DNA from: Urechis unicinctus
Lineage: Eukaryota; Annelida; Polychaeta; Xenopneusta; Urechidae
NCBI GenBank assembly: GCA_034190875.2
Contig: CM067343.1
Location: 25,836,498 to 25,900,497, forward strand
Reading direction: 5' to 3'
DNA: 64,000 bases
Below, piece by piece: positions 1 through 10,930 of this stretch; positions within the stretch are counted from its first letter, which is position 1, and each line of letters opens with the position of its first letter. The position numbers and the translations under genes are program-made. The notes beneath the pieces were generated by a model. The model was not told the origin of the DNA. It worked only from the letters and a program-made list of their open reading frames with translations, and made no database searches.

Positions 1-1075
1 TTGTAAATGCTTGATTTTGAGCCAAACACTTCTTTCAGTATATTGATAATGAACAAATATGAACAAAATCCCCCTCGATATTTAATGTATTGTACTGACT
101 GCTCCCCCGCAAGCCATCACGATGCGACATTTGTCACTTTACTCTGATCTATTACTTCATATATGTAAAAGTAATCAGCACCGGGGTCATGTTCATCGCC
201 CATTCACATTGCCATCGTAGGAGATTTATTGGGAGCAGTTGACAATCAACCCAACCAATAAAAGGAAATATTGGTTTACCTTCCTCTCCCAGGTGTTTAA
301 ACTAAAACATTCACTTGACATTGTATTGAATGCGACTCAAGACGTTTCGAGCGAGCGTGTTGTGGGCTTGTACGGATTAATAAAGATAGCAGGTTTTAAC
401 AAAGCACTACATACCCTATTACATTGAAGATTTCATTCACTGTTAGTGATCGCGTTGGGTCATCAATCAGCTAGATTGGATGCCTATGCTAGAGCCTAAC
501 ATTGTCTTGGTTATTGCAGGGTCATGCAACTGATACGAGGGGATATATGGCTATCTGAGACATCCATGTGGTGTTTTCCGCACCATCCACCTTGCCACGC
601 TGACACCTACACGCCATACCCCAGTGCATATTAACATATTTATTTATGAGGCTAGTGAAATTACAAAACGTCTTTGGAGCAAGTGTGAGCCAGACCATTG
701 TAATATATACGATGGTAATCAATATTATGGTCATGCATAGACAGCGGGACGATGATGGTTTGACGGGCAGTTCAAAGTGCCATTGATAAGGCGAATATTC
801 CGGTATTCTGGTGAATGTTTTGTAAATATGACAAGAACGGCAGTGAGGCTTAACCACAGGTTCGGCAGATTAAGATAAGACTTGATGTTAGGGGAGAGTT
901 GCTGCTGTCATTTAGCGCCTCATTCGACAGGGGGTCGCTGATAAACAGTCAGCCTGTAGATATATATAGGGCAAATATCGGCATATATCGCTAATGCTAG
1001 ACAAAGCACAATCAGTATGGACATTCGCCACGGCGGTTTCTCAAATTATTTGCTACATTCACCATTATGTATAAC
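1..1075 (+). repeat. Block A1, copy 1 of the long duplicated unit
   Basis: This block aligns colinearly with 28,720-29,640. Shared landmarks include gcgatgcgac-type sequence near 120 and 28,826, the string ttggttattgcagggtcat near 509 and 29,091, tattccggtattctg near 797 and 29,353, and ccacggcggtttctca near 1,029 and 29,590. The match already holds at base 1, so the homology runs off the left edge. Copy 1 carries about 110 extra bases near 265-370. No reading frame is conserved between copies, so the 62- and 111-codon open frames here are read as chance. I see no gene. Confidence 0.8.
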
Positions 1076-1540
1076 ATAATTTGAATACAAAGACTAGGCC
1101 AACATGGATTTGTTTATTACATAGCGTGACAATGCAGATTGATACAATGATGTTCTGCCTGTATCGCTATTTGTTTGTGCGCATATGTATGCTCATTGAG
1201 ACCAATGGTGAGCAGAAGAGCAAGCAGCTTCTTAAGCCTTTAAGTGCTGATATAAATGCATTTAAAATATTTATGCACAAATAAGTTCAAAGTAGTAATT
1301 GTGTCTTGCTAAGTGCAGTTGTACACCTTATGGAGTGCATGATACTGTAACTTCATGAATAATGTAGCAGAAATTAAGAGATGTTATTACATATTTATAC
1401 GTTGTGGCATCATTTGTACCAATAAGCAGAGAGAACAACACTAAACATGCATGTTTCATCAAGTTCATCATTCTTATTCACCTACGAGTATATCTTAATA
1501 TTTGTGGACGTTTATATTTCTGTCCACGATATCTAAGTCA
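1076..1540. other. Unshared 465-bp segment within block A
   Basis: Copy 2 goes straight from the A1 match to the A2 match at about 29,640, so this stretch is either an insertion in copy 1 or a deletion in copy 2. I see no terminal inverted repeats. The trinucleotide taa lies at both junctions and could be a target duplication, but that is too short to rely on. No gene is evident. Confidence 0.6.
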
Positions 1541-1790
1541 GGCGGTGCATGTAAGAGCCAAAATGGTCATCTGCATGTCTCATGTCTCACGTGTAGTACA
1601 TTACTAAGGTAGGACTTTTCTCTTGTCAAATATTGGGTCAGGATTAATTAATTTAGCTTGCTTTGCTTTGTAATGTAGGTTCCTGTTATAATCGGGTGCT
1701 TCATGATGTTCAGAACATCAGTTGTCAACACTCTGGAGCTTCTGTATCTCGGCAGTAGTGATGTGACCTTACTCTAGCATCATGAATGAT
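1541..1790 (+). repeat. Block A2, copy 1
   Basis: This block matches 29,640-29,860 on the same strand. Both contain gcggtgcatgtaaga, then an atttagcttgct string and a ggttcct string in the same order. No gene is evident. Confidence 0.7.
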
Positions 1791-4700
1791 ATTCGCGACA
1801 CGAAAAACACACCATCGTGTCAAGCTACACACCTTTGGTGTCAAGCTACACATTTGATCATATCTTTATTATTCAGCCTGTTAAGACCTTCCTCGTCCAC
1901 CGCAAATAGGTAAATGGCAAAATATTGATGTCGCCTAAGCAATATTATGTCGTGATGGCGGGTCCATGAGAAGGGGGCTGCTATGTCAAATGAAAAGTGA
2001 TACATAATGATTACGAAGAACAGCTACTTCTTATTATGCACCAAACGACATTTGCATGTTTTCTGAGTTAACCGTATCATAGTGTTTTAGGTCTTATATG
2101 AATCAAGCACAATGTTTATGTCGGTCATACAAAGCATAAGTAGGATCCTCAGGGCCAAATCCCACATTACAATATATGTAAGTAAAAGCACGAGTGAAGG
2201 GAGGACATTTGTTTTAATTGAACAATTAATTTGATACATACCCAAATACGGGCTACTGCACGGTTCAGCACTCTTCAAAACCAAAACATTATTGTTATTG
2301 CCTAGTCTCACAGTTGTGTTCGGCAAATGAATATATACGTTTCCTAATTGGAACATTGTTTTCATGGCAACTCCAATGCGTTGCAATCAGCATAAAAAGA
2401 ATTGTGTACAATGTACTATTAAATAAAGGAGGTTTTAAACGGCTTTAGCATCGGACAAGGAACGTTAACGGAACAGCTTGTTATTAATATAGTGAGAGCT
2501 ACATTATTTGATAATACCTTTTTCTAAACGACATATAAATCGACAGCATTAAGTGTCTTGGGTCTTCGCAGCCAAGTTAATACACTGCATTTGCCTATCT
2601 GCTATATTGGTTCGGTTGTAATAACCGCGAGCGATGAGCTGCCCGGTATATTGTGCCTGTCATACCGTTCGTTGGATCTGCATAGCATGAAGATTATGCT
2701 TGAGCTATAGCCTGTACCAAATAAGCTGATCATATTGTGTAGATATCATACTCCAACCTACTTTTTAGTTTTACATATATAAGAAACATCATCTTCCATA
2801 GCCCGATATTCTTTCTAAAAACTGGAGTAAACGCATATCAATAAATATAGACTTTTTGAAGGTCAATCACAGGAACGGATAAGTAGATAGTGATATTTCG
2901 TGTTAATATCATTGTGACCAAAGAAACCTCCGTCAAACCAGTCATCCAACAACGACCACGGTCAACTATCAGTGACCCGAGAAGAATATAATGCCTATCT
3001 CTGACATAGAACGTAATGGAATATCTGGTGTACATAATACACATTGTGTCGATAGCCTTCTGTGCGATATTCGCAATAAGCGCTAGAGTAGTAAAATTTT
3101 GGATCGCCACGGCTTCAACCCTGTTCAAAAGAACGATGTACGTCTAATTGCATTTTCGGTCTCTATGACAGTCATGCAACCGCTAACTTACCTCCTTGTA
3201 TATAAGTCCAAGACGTCACGGTTATGCTCTATGCTACTTATCGACATCCATGGCTACCTTGTCGTATGCCAGTGTGCGCAGGAAACTCTTAGCCTGGCAC
3301 AATCTTATCATATAACCAATCTGAAATTATCCAGACCCTGTATATACAAAATAAACTCCTTGAACCTTTCTAGGTCGAACCACTTGTGATGATGATTTCA
3401 AAGTTTTCAGTGTATGAAACTGAAAGATATCAATAATACTAATATTGCAATATCTATGTGCAAATACTCACATGATCTTCTTTTAAACAGTTTTAAATAT
3501 TAATTTGCCCCACAAATAGACCTTCATGATCACAATACTCGGTCTATGAATTATTGTTGCATTCCTAAATTGAAAATAAATCCCTTCAAAACCGGTTTAG
3601 CGTACAGATGACCAAACCTTTGGAACAATCTAAATATACAGTTTCACATTATTGTTCCGTGACGTCAGCATTAGCCTTAGTGGCTTTCTCAAATTGTGCT
3701 TTACAACAGACGCTATGGCCCTTTGAATTTAAGAGAATTACATCCACATCGGATATATGAGGGAAGACATTTGTGTTTACGATTCCACATAAAAATGTAT
3801 AAGCTGGCAATTGATTGAATGCATTTTACACATGAATGCTCAAAATGTGTGAGGAGCAGGTTAAGCTAAAACAATTATCAAGTACGCAGTGAATGGTTGT
3901 TACAAACTCAGGAACCATTTATTCTAAGTTGTTGCAAGAGTATTTGGTGTGTACGGTTCGTATTTCCAATCTTTGACTCGAGCAAAACGTTCAATACAAA
4001 AGGATTCCCTGAAATGTGACGTGCTCTCGTTGCCTGTACAACAACATATTCTGATCCTGAGTTATTGACAATTCATATATGATGTGACAAGGAACAACAG
4101 CCACATTTGTAACACAGCTATATATTTGATGACAGTCCATCGAGAACAAGCTGTCACGATAGCAAATATAAATTTGATGAACAAACGGACGAAAGCTACA
4201 AAATGGTCACTGCTCAGCGGAGGCCAGTGTAAATGAATGGCTGGGTGGCACGCTATCAGTTCTCTTCAGCAATAATACGCTCCGGCGGAAGTAGCAATAG
4301 TTGCCTACGAATGGGTGCACAAGGAAGCGCACGTATGGGTTAGGCAAAACATATCTGAGCTAATAAAGTATCTCAGAGAAGTTTTTATGGGTTGCTCCTC
4401 TTGATTATGAGTCAAATAACAGCAGTAATAATGCTATTTGCTTTATATAGCTGTATTATGTTTTTGTTTTCCACCTATATAAATTTTAAAAAACTGAAAA
4501 TTTGACTGGTTGATGTTTGCAGGGCTCCAAATAAGTCGACAAAACCGTTAATGTACATAATTGCCACACACATTTTACGCTTTGACAACGCGATATATTG
4601 CTTTTTTATGAATATAAGTCACGTGAAGGTGCTCATATCTCAACTGTTCCATATTCTTATGTTTTATACCTGCCTATCGCGATACCTGCACGCCAATTTG

Positions 4701-4969
4701 ACTCTATATAAGCAATTATCTAATTGTTGTCTAGCATGTCGTCTTGTTTATCACCATAGATAACGACAGTGCAATAAGTAAATATTAACCAAGTGACTCA
4801 GGTATTGTTGGATGACTGTTTAACGATATTAAAAGGACATCATTATTTTCTAGGTTTTCTTTTCAGCGGCTAGGACTCCGGTAAATACGCTACTCATTAC
4901 TACGAAGCTTAACATTGGTTATCCTTTGTACGAAGATTGGCATTGCGTAACCAGTTGACAGTGACAACA
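1791..4969. other. Unassigned A+T-rich DNA, no gene seen
   Basis: Only short open frames occur (99 codons or fewer), with no recognisable domain. The segment is absent from copy 2, where only about 225 bases separate A2 from A3. I found no match to the rest of the window and no microsatellite. Confidence 0.5.
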
Positions 4970-5375
4970 TAGTTTTTGGAAATTGTTATATCATAGATCT
5001 ATAGTAAATTTGACAGATTGCGCATCGGTTTCGATCAGCTTGATGTTAAATAGCATGAGCATCTATCGTCTGTTAAATAAGTCCTTGTGGCGCCATGGAG
5101 TTAAATACGAGTAGATATTGCGCGACACGGTCAAACCAGAGGACACAACTTGTTTCGGTGTAATATACAACGGTTTATCTTTATTGCCTTTTGTGTGCCA
5201 ATATAACACGCGTGGACCATATACCAACCTAACTATATACGGACATGCTATTACTTGATACAACCACTATAATCTGTTCAATTAGAGTTGTGCTTTACAT
5301 CTTATCATTCTGCTTATCCATCAAGTCAATTCGCATTTCTAAACACAACCTTTTATATCCAGTGATTAGGAACGC
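4970..5375 (+). repeat. Block G, copy 1
   Basis: This block aligns with 60,800-61,180. Shared landmarks in order are gcgacacggt / gcgagacacggt, the string cttgtttcggtgtaat, tttatctttattgcct, the string cactataatctgtt and tttctaaacaca. It lies inside the segment of copy 1 that copy 2 lacks between A2 and A3. The 66- and 72-codon frames here are not conserved in the other copy. Confidence 0.75.
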
Positions 5376-6117
5376 TCTCACAGCTGCAAGCCTGCTGCTG
5401 GAAGGGTATATTGGATTTGCAGATAAAGATCTATCACAGCAAAACAGATTAAAGTTTAATTAATTATTAGTCACGAAGGACGTGGTGTCTTGCTGAATAT
5501 TCATTGACAAGATAAAGTGTAATTAACAAATTGCTGTCAAGTATGTTAAGTCCATATCGATACGCATCAAGTATTAGGATGTCCATAATTGGAACCGTCA
5601 AGTACTTTATCAATACGCTGGTTAAATGTCTACATTTTTCTAATTAACGAAGTGGACATCAACGATACCTTCGTGGTATTATAGTTAATACAGACATTAA
5701 GCTCGAGATCTCTTACGAAAACTCTACATGAACTATACGGCTTGCATGCTTGTCATGTCGTCCTATCGCATATGGTTTAGCTGACATTTTAGAAGGCAAT
5801 TCAATTGATCGAATAAATGCATTAACATATTTCCGACCAATCATTCTCCTTGAATGAGGTAACAAATTCTCTGAACGCGAACCTGCGATACAAGTCAGTC
5901 ATAACATCTCAGCAATGTCCACATGCTTTTCCGATCTTCTGTGAACGTATTATAAATACAAGTATGCTCAAATGTGATCACCTTGTCCGTGGGAAGTTGC
6001 ATTGACACAACAATTCTCAAATTGCATTATAGACCTATTTTATTGCTCTCCTTACGTTGCGAATAAGTATTTTAATAACCATGCCCAGTAATGCAGTACC
6101 AGATTGTGTTGAGGCGT
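5376..6117. other. Unassigned DNA, no gene seen
   Basis: This is the right part of the segment missing from copy 2. I see no long open frame, microsatellite or repeat match. Confidence 0.5.
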
Positions 6118-7300
6118 ATCAAAGAAGCTATTTGTACTGAATATTGAGAACGCATTCGTGCCCATCATCATGGTTTTGATACCAACCCTTTTCATCAAAA
6201 GTAGCTGATCATGTTATCAAAATAATTGGCAATTCTGTCAGTTTGTTATCTGGGTAGCGCTTACTGTCAATACAGATTTCTGAGACAAACTATTCTAACA
6301 AAGCGCCAACCATGGTACTTGAGAACCACCCATACACTATAGCATTATCATCATTGCTACTTCCAGTAATCAACTGCCTTTGAGAGCAAAGGCGCTATAA
6401 CATTTTATGTTGCCTTTATAATAGCCCAGCGGCCTTGACGAGGTCCCTTTGATATACATGTTAAGACTACATTTCTTTGAACACGTACGCAATTAGCGGT
6501 AGTAGAAAAGTGGAGCCACGGGTAAAAAACGTAAAGAAGCTGAATTAATAAAGTAACGCTGACATCATTAGCAGAATCTTTCAATAGAAGAAACATCGTG
6601 TGGTCAAGTTTCTGAACCAGTATATTTCTGGTTGGTACCCTCACTTCGTTAGTTGTTAGGAGTGTTCTGAATGCTGAATGTATTGAAGTGTTACTATGAA
6701 CAAATTTTGCGGAGTTTAATGATCAATTTCAATGACATCATAATGGCACCCACACAAAAAGGACGTTTGATGGATATTTACAATAAGACATGAGTATGTG
6801 ATATTATGATGTTAATAGCATGACATCCATGACTATCCCCCATATCATGCATGTTGGTTGTAAGCGTTCATTTGTAGTATGATTTAGTATTACAGCATAT
6901 GTGAGGTTTATGACCGCGAGTCCTAACTTCCCTTCTACCAATTTAATTGCCCATTGTAGTCTCATTGTGTGACTGTTGGCTTTACATATGCTCTATACAA
7001 TTAAAATAAGCTCCAATCTCCTAATCATCGGCTTTTACTTACTATGTCTAATCAGAATATACTTCTATATGGTAAAGATTTTGGAAGGTTTAAGTCACTG
7101 AATTCAAGAGGCAGTACGATGTGCTCCCCCGTAAGTCTGTATGCTTGGGTAGCTTAAGAAGGTAAATCACCCTCAGGTGTGACAAAGAGGTTTAGAATCC
7201 TGTTTCAAAAGATCATTCAATAAGCGTACTTAGAGATCTTACTTGTCTGCTTTGTGATCAGTGCTTGCAACTGTATAAATTAATACTATTTATATATATT
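6118..7300 (+). repeat. Block A3, copy 1 (best conserved block)
   Basis: This block matches 30,085-31,205 throughout. The stretch at about 6,385-6,485 against 30,350-30,445 differs at only 8 of about 95 positions by hand count, well above the rest. Other landmarks are tttgttatctgggtagc, cggcttttacttact / tggcttttacttact, and the tgtgacaaagaggtt / tgcgacaaagaggtt pair. No open frame is kept between copies, so if the core is constrained it is non-coding. Confidence 0.85.
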
Positions 7301-7350
7301 TACATATATATATGTTAATTTCTATGTATATACATATAAACAAATATCTA
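7286..7350. repeat. Imperfect TA-rich microsatellite
   Basis: Alternating TA with interruptions, just after block A3. Copy 2 lacks a comparable tract at this point. Confidence 0.7.
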
Positions 7351-7969
7351 TATGTAAATTTTTACCGTGGTTTCACACTGAGAGTATATATGACGATAGC
7401 GTGTCAAACATATTATTTCACCTCATGTCAAGGATTGGACATTTTTAATGGGCTCGATGCGGTGCAATCAGCGTTTTTTTGCTTAATATACCTTATCTTA
7501 CCGCCAAAACTTCTCGGATATTTAAGAACCTACCGTAGTTAATTAAGCAAATACATGTTTTCATAACTTTTAAGTAATAGCGCAGCTTGACATCACCAGT
7601 ACATACCTCGCCCCGTTCAATAACAAAGGTGCTGCATCAGGTTAATCGCACTTTTTATATTTCATTTCGAAATGAAAACCAATTATCTAAAATTATTTCA
7701 ACGTTTTTATTGTGTTAGATGGCACTATTGACTGATACTGCCGGGAAATAACATGCCCGCAAACACATTCATTCCTTTAATGCCTACATATCAATGCTGA
7801 ATATTTTATGATGATAATTTCTTGGCGTCCTGTGGAAGAAGTGGGTGTGGAGACTCACAATTTCCACTGCAGAGATCCGACTATGTAAGTTAATTACCAC
7901 CGACCTACTCTCTTGTTGTGAAGGGCGATATATGCTTATAACGAAGGAATTGACTACTTATGATCCAAT

Positions 7970-8046
7970 AAAAATATATGTGTATATATATAGATATGTA
8001 TATAGATATATATAAATATATATATATATATATAGATATATAAATT
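7970..8046. repeat. TA/GATA microsatellite
   Basis: Imperfect (TA)n with tagata interruptions. It sits immediately before block A4. The third copy of A4 at 39.9 kb is likewise preceded by a TA/TG microsatellite. Confidence 0.8.
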
Positions 8047-8079
8047 ATCTTATTGCCGCTTTTATCTATGTGCAGCACT

Positions 8080-8870
8080 TTTCATCGTCAACTAAAATTC
8101 TACGGGTGCTTTTAACACCTCAATAATTTGTATCTCGTATTTCCGCACCAAGTGTTGCGCTACATTATGCGCAGGGAAATTTCCTAACAACCCCCATGGG
8201 TAATTTTGGATATTCCCTAATAAATAATGTTTATAATCAGTAGTTGAAATGCCTGTATTTATGTCTCTATGCAGTTGGTTGTTAAATAACACTGAATAAT
8301 TTATGAATACATCATGGTTATCTTTTTGGAACTTATGGTTGACGATCACTTATTAGATTACTAAGTGCTAATTTATACGAACCACTTTATATAAATGCAC
8401 ACTGTCAAATACTAATCCAATATCAGATCCATGAATTAACTACCAAGTAGCGCAACCAATTCAGCAGATTTGATTAGTGACATACTCGTTATTTGGCGAA
8501 GCTCCAGACAATAATGTACAATGGTACTTGATGCTTCCGTGTTAAGTGAGCTACATGCTGTTTATTGGTTGGCATCGTTTGGCTTCACGCTATATGTCGA
8601 TGGGTTGTTTCGTGGATTTGTGTTTTCTAGTCTCTAGCAAGTAATGGTCGCGACCCTCTCTACACAACGGAATTTATCACAACAAGCCGAGCCACTTTTA
8701 CTCAATGTCGAATGTTCAGAAGGTTTAATGAGTCTACAAAATACGACGCTAATAATAGGAGAAAATATGCAACCGGTTGCAAACGTGCGAATTATTTTCT
8801 TCTGTGACGTAAATGCCGAAGCTCTGGAGCGATTTGCGCTTTCACTTTGTCGGTTCAAATGATTTCGCCT
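8080..8870 (+). repeat. Block A4, copy 1
   Basis: This block aligns with 33,255-33,960 and, less closely, with 39,890-40,400. Landmarks are ataatgtttataatcag / ataatgtatataatcag, the string tttatacgaaccact, and agtaatggtc followed by ctacacaacg. Both strands are open for about 70 codons near 8,640-8,860, but the matching stretch in copy 2 has in-frame stops and no synonymous pattern. I therefore do not call a gene. Confidence 0.8.
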
Positions 8871-10037
8871 TTACCAGAGCATGTTTGCCATTCATACTCC
8901 TCTAATGGACCCATTGAGTCGCGATATTATTTCACCTGGTGAGGCATGTCTCGTATGCACTAACAACTTAGCTGTATATGCGATCTGTTACCTTGTGCCA
9001 GCTGAAAACAAATGATTCAGGACAAGAATATTTACATAATGATTTTATTCAAGTTTTTTTGTGTCTGTTGTTTTTCAGCTTTGTATGATAAAGAAATGAA
9101 GAGACATCAATTATCAGAGTCGTGAATTTTCAATTGATTGAAGCTTTGAATATACCTCGCTCATGCACCAAATGCTGCGTTGCCTCATTTTAGTCTCCAC
9201 GTAGGAATCACTCGGTATCAAACCTATTAAGATGGCGACAGCCGTCCACACACTTGCCTTACATGAAATATGCTCTTAATATATCATGACCAATAGCTCG
9301 TATAATCAGTTTATCATTTCGAGGTACACTTGATAACGAAGAAAATTCTGCCACATTGATATGATAATTTAATGTTCTAGTTCCGTCAATCGGATTGTGA
9401 TCCCTGGTAAATGTTTAAATGTAACAGTGTATCCAAACCGACACTTCTGACCGTTTTCCAATACATCCCTGTGTCCTTTGAAATCGATTAACGCCGCCAT
9501 GATTAAGGTTGTACTGATTACTTTCCTCAGGCACAATATCTCTGCAGGGGTCATATCAACATAAAAGGAAACTCAATTCAAAGCTTCCAGCGACTTTGTA
9601 TAGCAACTACAAAAAGAGTGATTGAATGATCTTTATGTAAAGTTAATCTCATAAGGCAAATTGCAAAGTAAAAATACCATAAACAATGTGGCAAATGTCA
9701 AATATTGAGTTCCATGCATTTTTTTCGTTTCCTAAGGCTCATGATTCTTAACATGTATATGTTTCGAAGGACATTGTATCGATAATATATTAGCTCAAAT
9801 CATACTGTAGTGGGCGGTAGGGCACCTATCAAATATAGTTTCCTTGTAAATGCAAAGGAGGCAGAGAATATTGCAAGCCTGTTGAAGCAAACGATTGAAT
9901 TTATCCAAGGCTAGGTTGTTTTATTGGCCGCGACAAAGTGTAATAAGGTGGCACAGGCAATAAGTGTAATGCCATTACTGCCAAGTGACAAGTAAACTAA
10001 ACGATTCGTCATCACGAACATCCGCTTTAAATATATT

Positions 10038-10079
10038 TGTTTCATCATGGTAGTGAGCTGTTTCATCATGGTAGTGATA
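10038..10079 (+). repeat. Tandem duplication of a 21-bp unit
   Basis: The unit tgtttcatcatggtagtgag plus one base occurs twice head to tail, differing only at the last bases. It is probably recent slippage or a local duplication. Confidence 0.9.
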
Positions 10080-10263
10080 GTTGATGGTCGATAACTGATT
10101 ATAACTCTCTCGGGATTACTAAATTAACAGTTTAGAAAAGCCGTACGTTTAACAAAGGACATGGAAATGTGACGAGGAGGAAACCCAGCGATGTTTAACT
10201 GCATGTTGTCTACCGGCCGAGGCTTCCTGTCATCTCTGTTGATGTCACGTTATATTAGATCAT

Positions 10264-10480
10264 TTAGGAAGATGCTATAGCGCAGGCGGTCGAACAACAC
10301 AGGGTACATTCGACTGCTATTTGAGGCACATTACCAGCAGGTATTCCGGAACCAATTAGAGAAACACCGTCGAGAGGTCTGAATATAGATGATGCTATTT
10401 CTATGTGACATTGCATTGGTGCTTTATGCTGCTGAATGGTCGCACCAAATGCGAGGCTCACCGGATGTACGTTGGAAAAC
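10264..10480 (-). other. Candidate 3'-terminal coding exon, unknown protein
   Basis: On the minus strand an open frame of about 71 codons runs from a possible acceptor to a TAA stop. The acceptor is an AAAG at 10,481-10,484 preceded by the pyrimidine-rich string ccatttcctcttt. The translation includes HPVSLAFGATIQQHKAPMQ and, further on, RPLDGVSLIGSGIPAGN, and ends in a cysteine-rich tail (CTLCCSTACAIASS). I recognise no family. It lies in DNA absent from the other copy, so conservation cannot be tested inside the window. An open frame of this length can arise by chance here, so this is a weak candidate. Confidence 0.18.
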
Positions 10481-10519
10481 CTTTAAAGAGGAAATGGAGT
10501 TTAATAAGCCGGTTAAATC

Positions 10520-10930
10520 AACGGGTTCATGCTAAGTAATAACACATGAGTGGACTCATCCCTCACATCGCGATTTTATCAGCATCGTACTTTCATCTCG
10601 TTTTGGATAGTACGGTCCATGGCATTAGCTTTGAGGCAAAGTATAAATACATCAAATGCTACACGGTACATAGGCAGTAATTCAAAAGCACTGCCGTAGG
10701 TGCTCTTAAACGCTAAAATACAAATTAAGGTTAACGAATAGACATAAGATCGGTTCGAGATTGTTTTCGTTCATACGGCTTGTAATAACACCATTCTCCA
10801 TACTCGCTTATTGCTCGTCCTGTTTTGAATTATTCCAAGCCATAAAAGCCAATTCAACTAGGAGGAAATAGATGCGCTAATCTTCTGATTCAGCTATGGG
10901 ACTTATGAGCATTTTAATACGATGCTTGAA
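10520..10930 (+). repeat. Block A5, copy 1
   Basis: This block aligns with 33,970-34,345 and partly with 40,525-40,660. Landmarks are ggcagtaattcaaaagc, gcttgtaataacacc / gtttgtaataaaacc, and agccaattca followed by an atgcgctaa / gtgctaa string. The match to the other copies fades after about 10,930. Confidence 0.8.

Larger units (their letters stand above)
8871..10519. other. Unshared 1.65-kb segment between blocks A4 and A5
   Basis: In copy 2, A4 and A5 are nearly adjacent at about 33,960-33,970, so this stretch is an insertion in copy 1 or a loss in copy 2. It contains a 21-bp tandem duplication and one candidate exon, listed separately. I see no terminal repeats. Confidence 0.6.

Noticed and set aside
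8634-8862. Overlapping 72-74 codon frames on both strands in block A4, protein-like in appearance
   Set aside because: The homologous stretch at 33,776-33,960 has in-frame stops and changes at all codon positions, so there is no sign of coding constraint.
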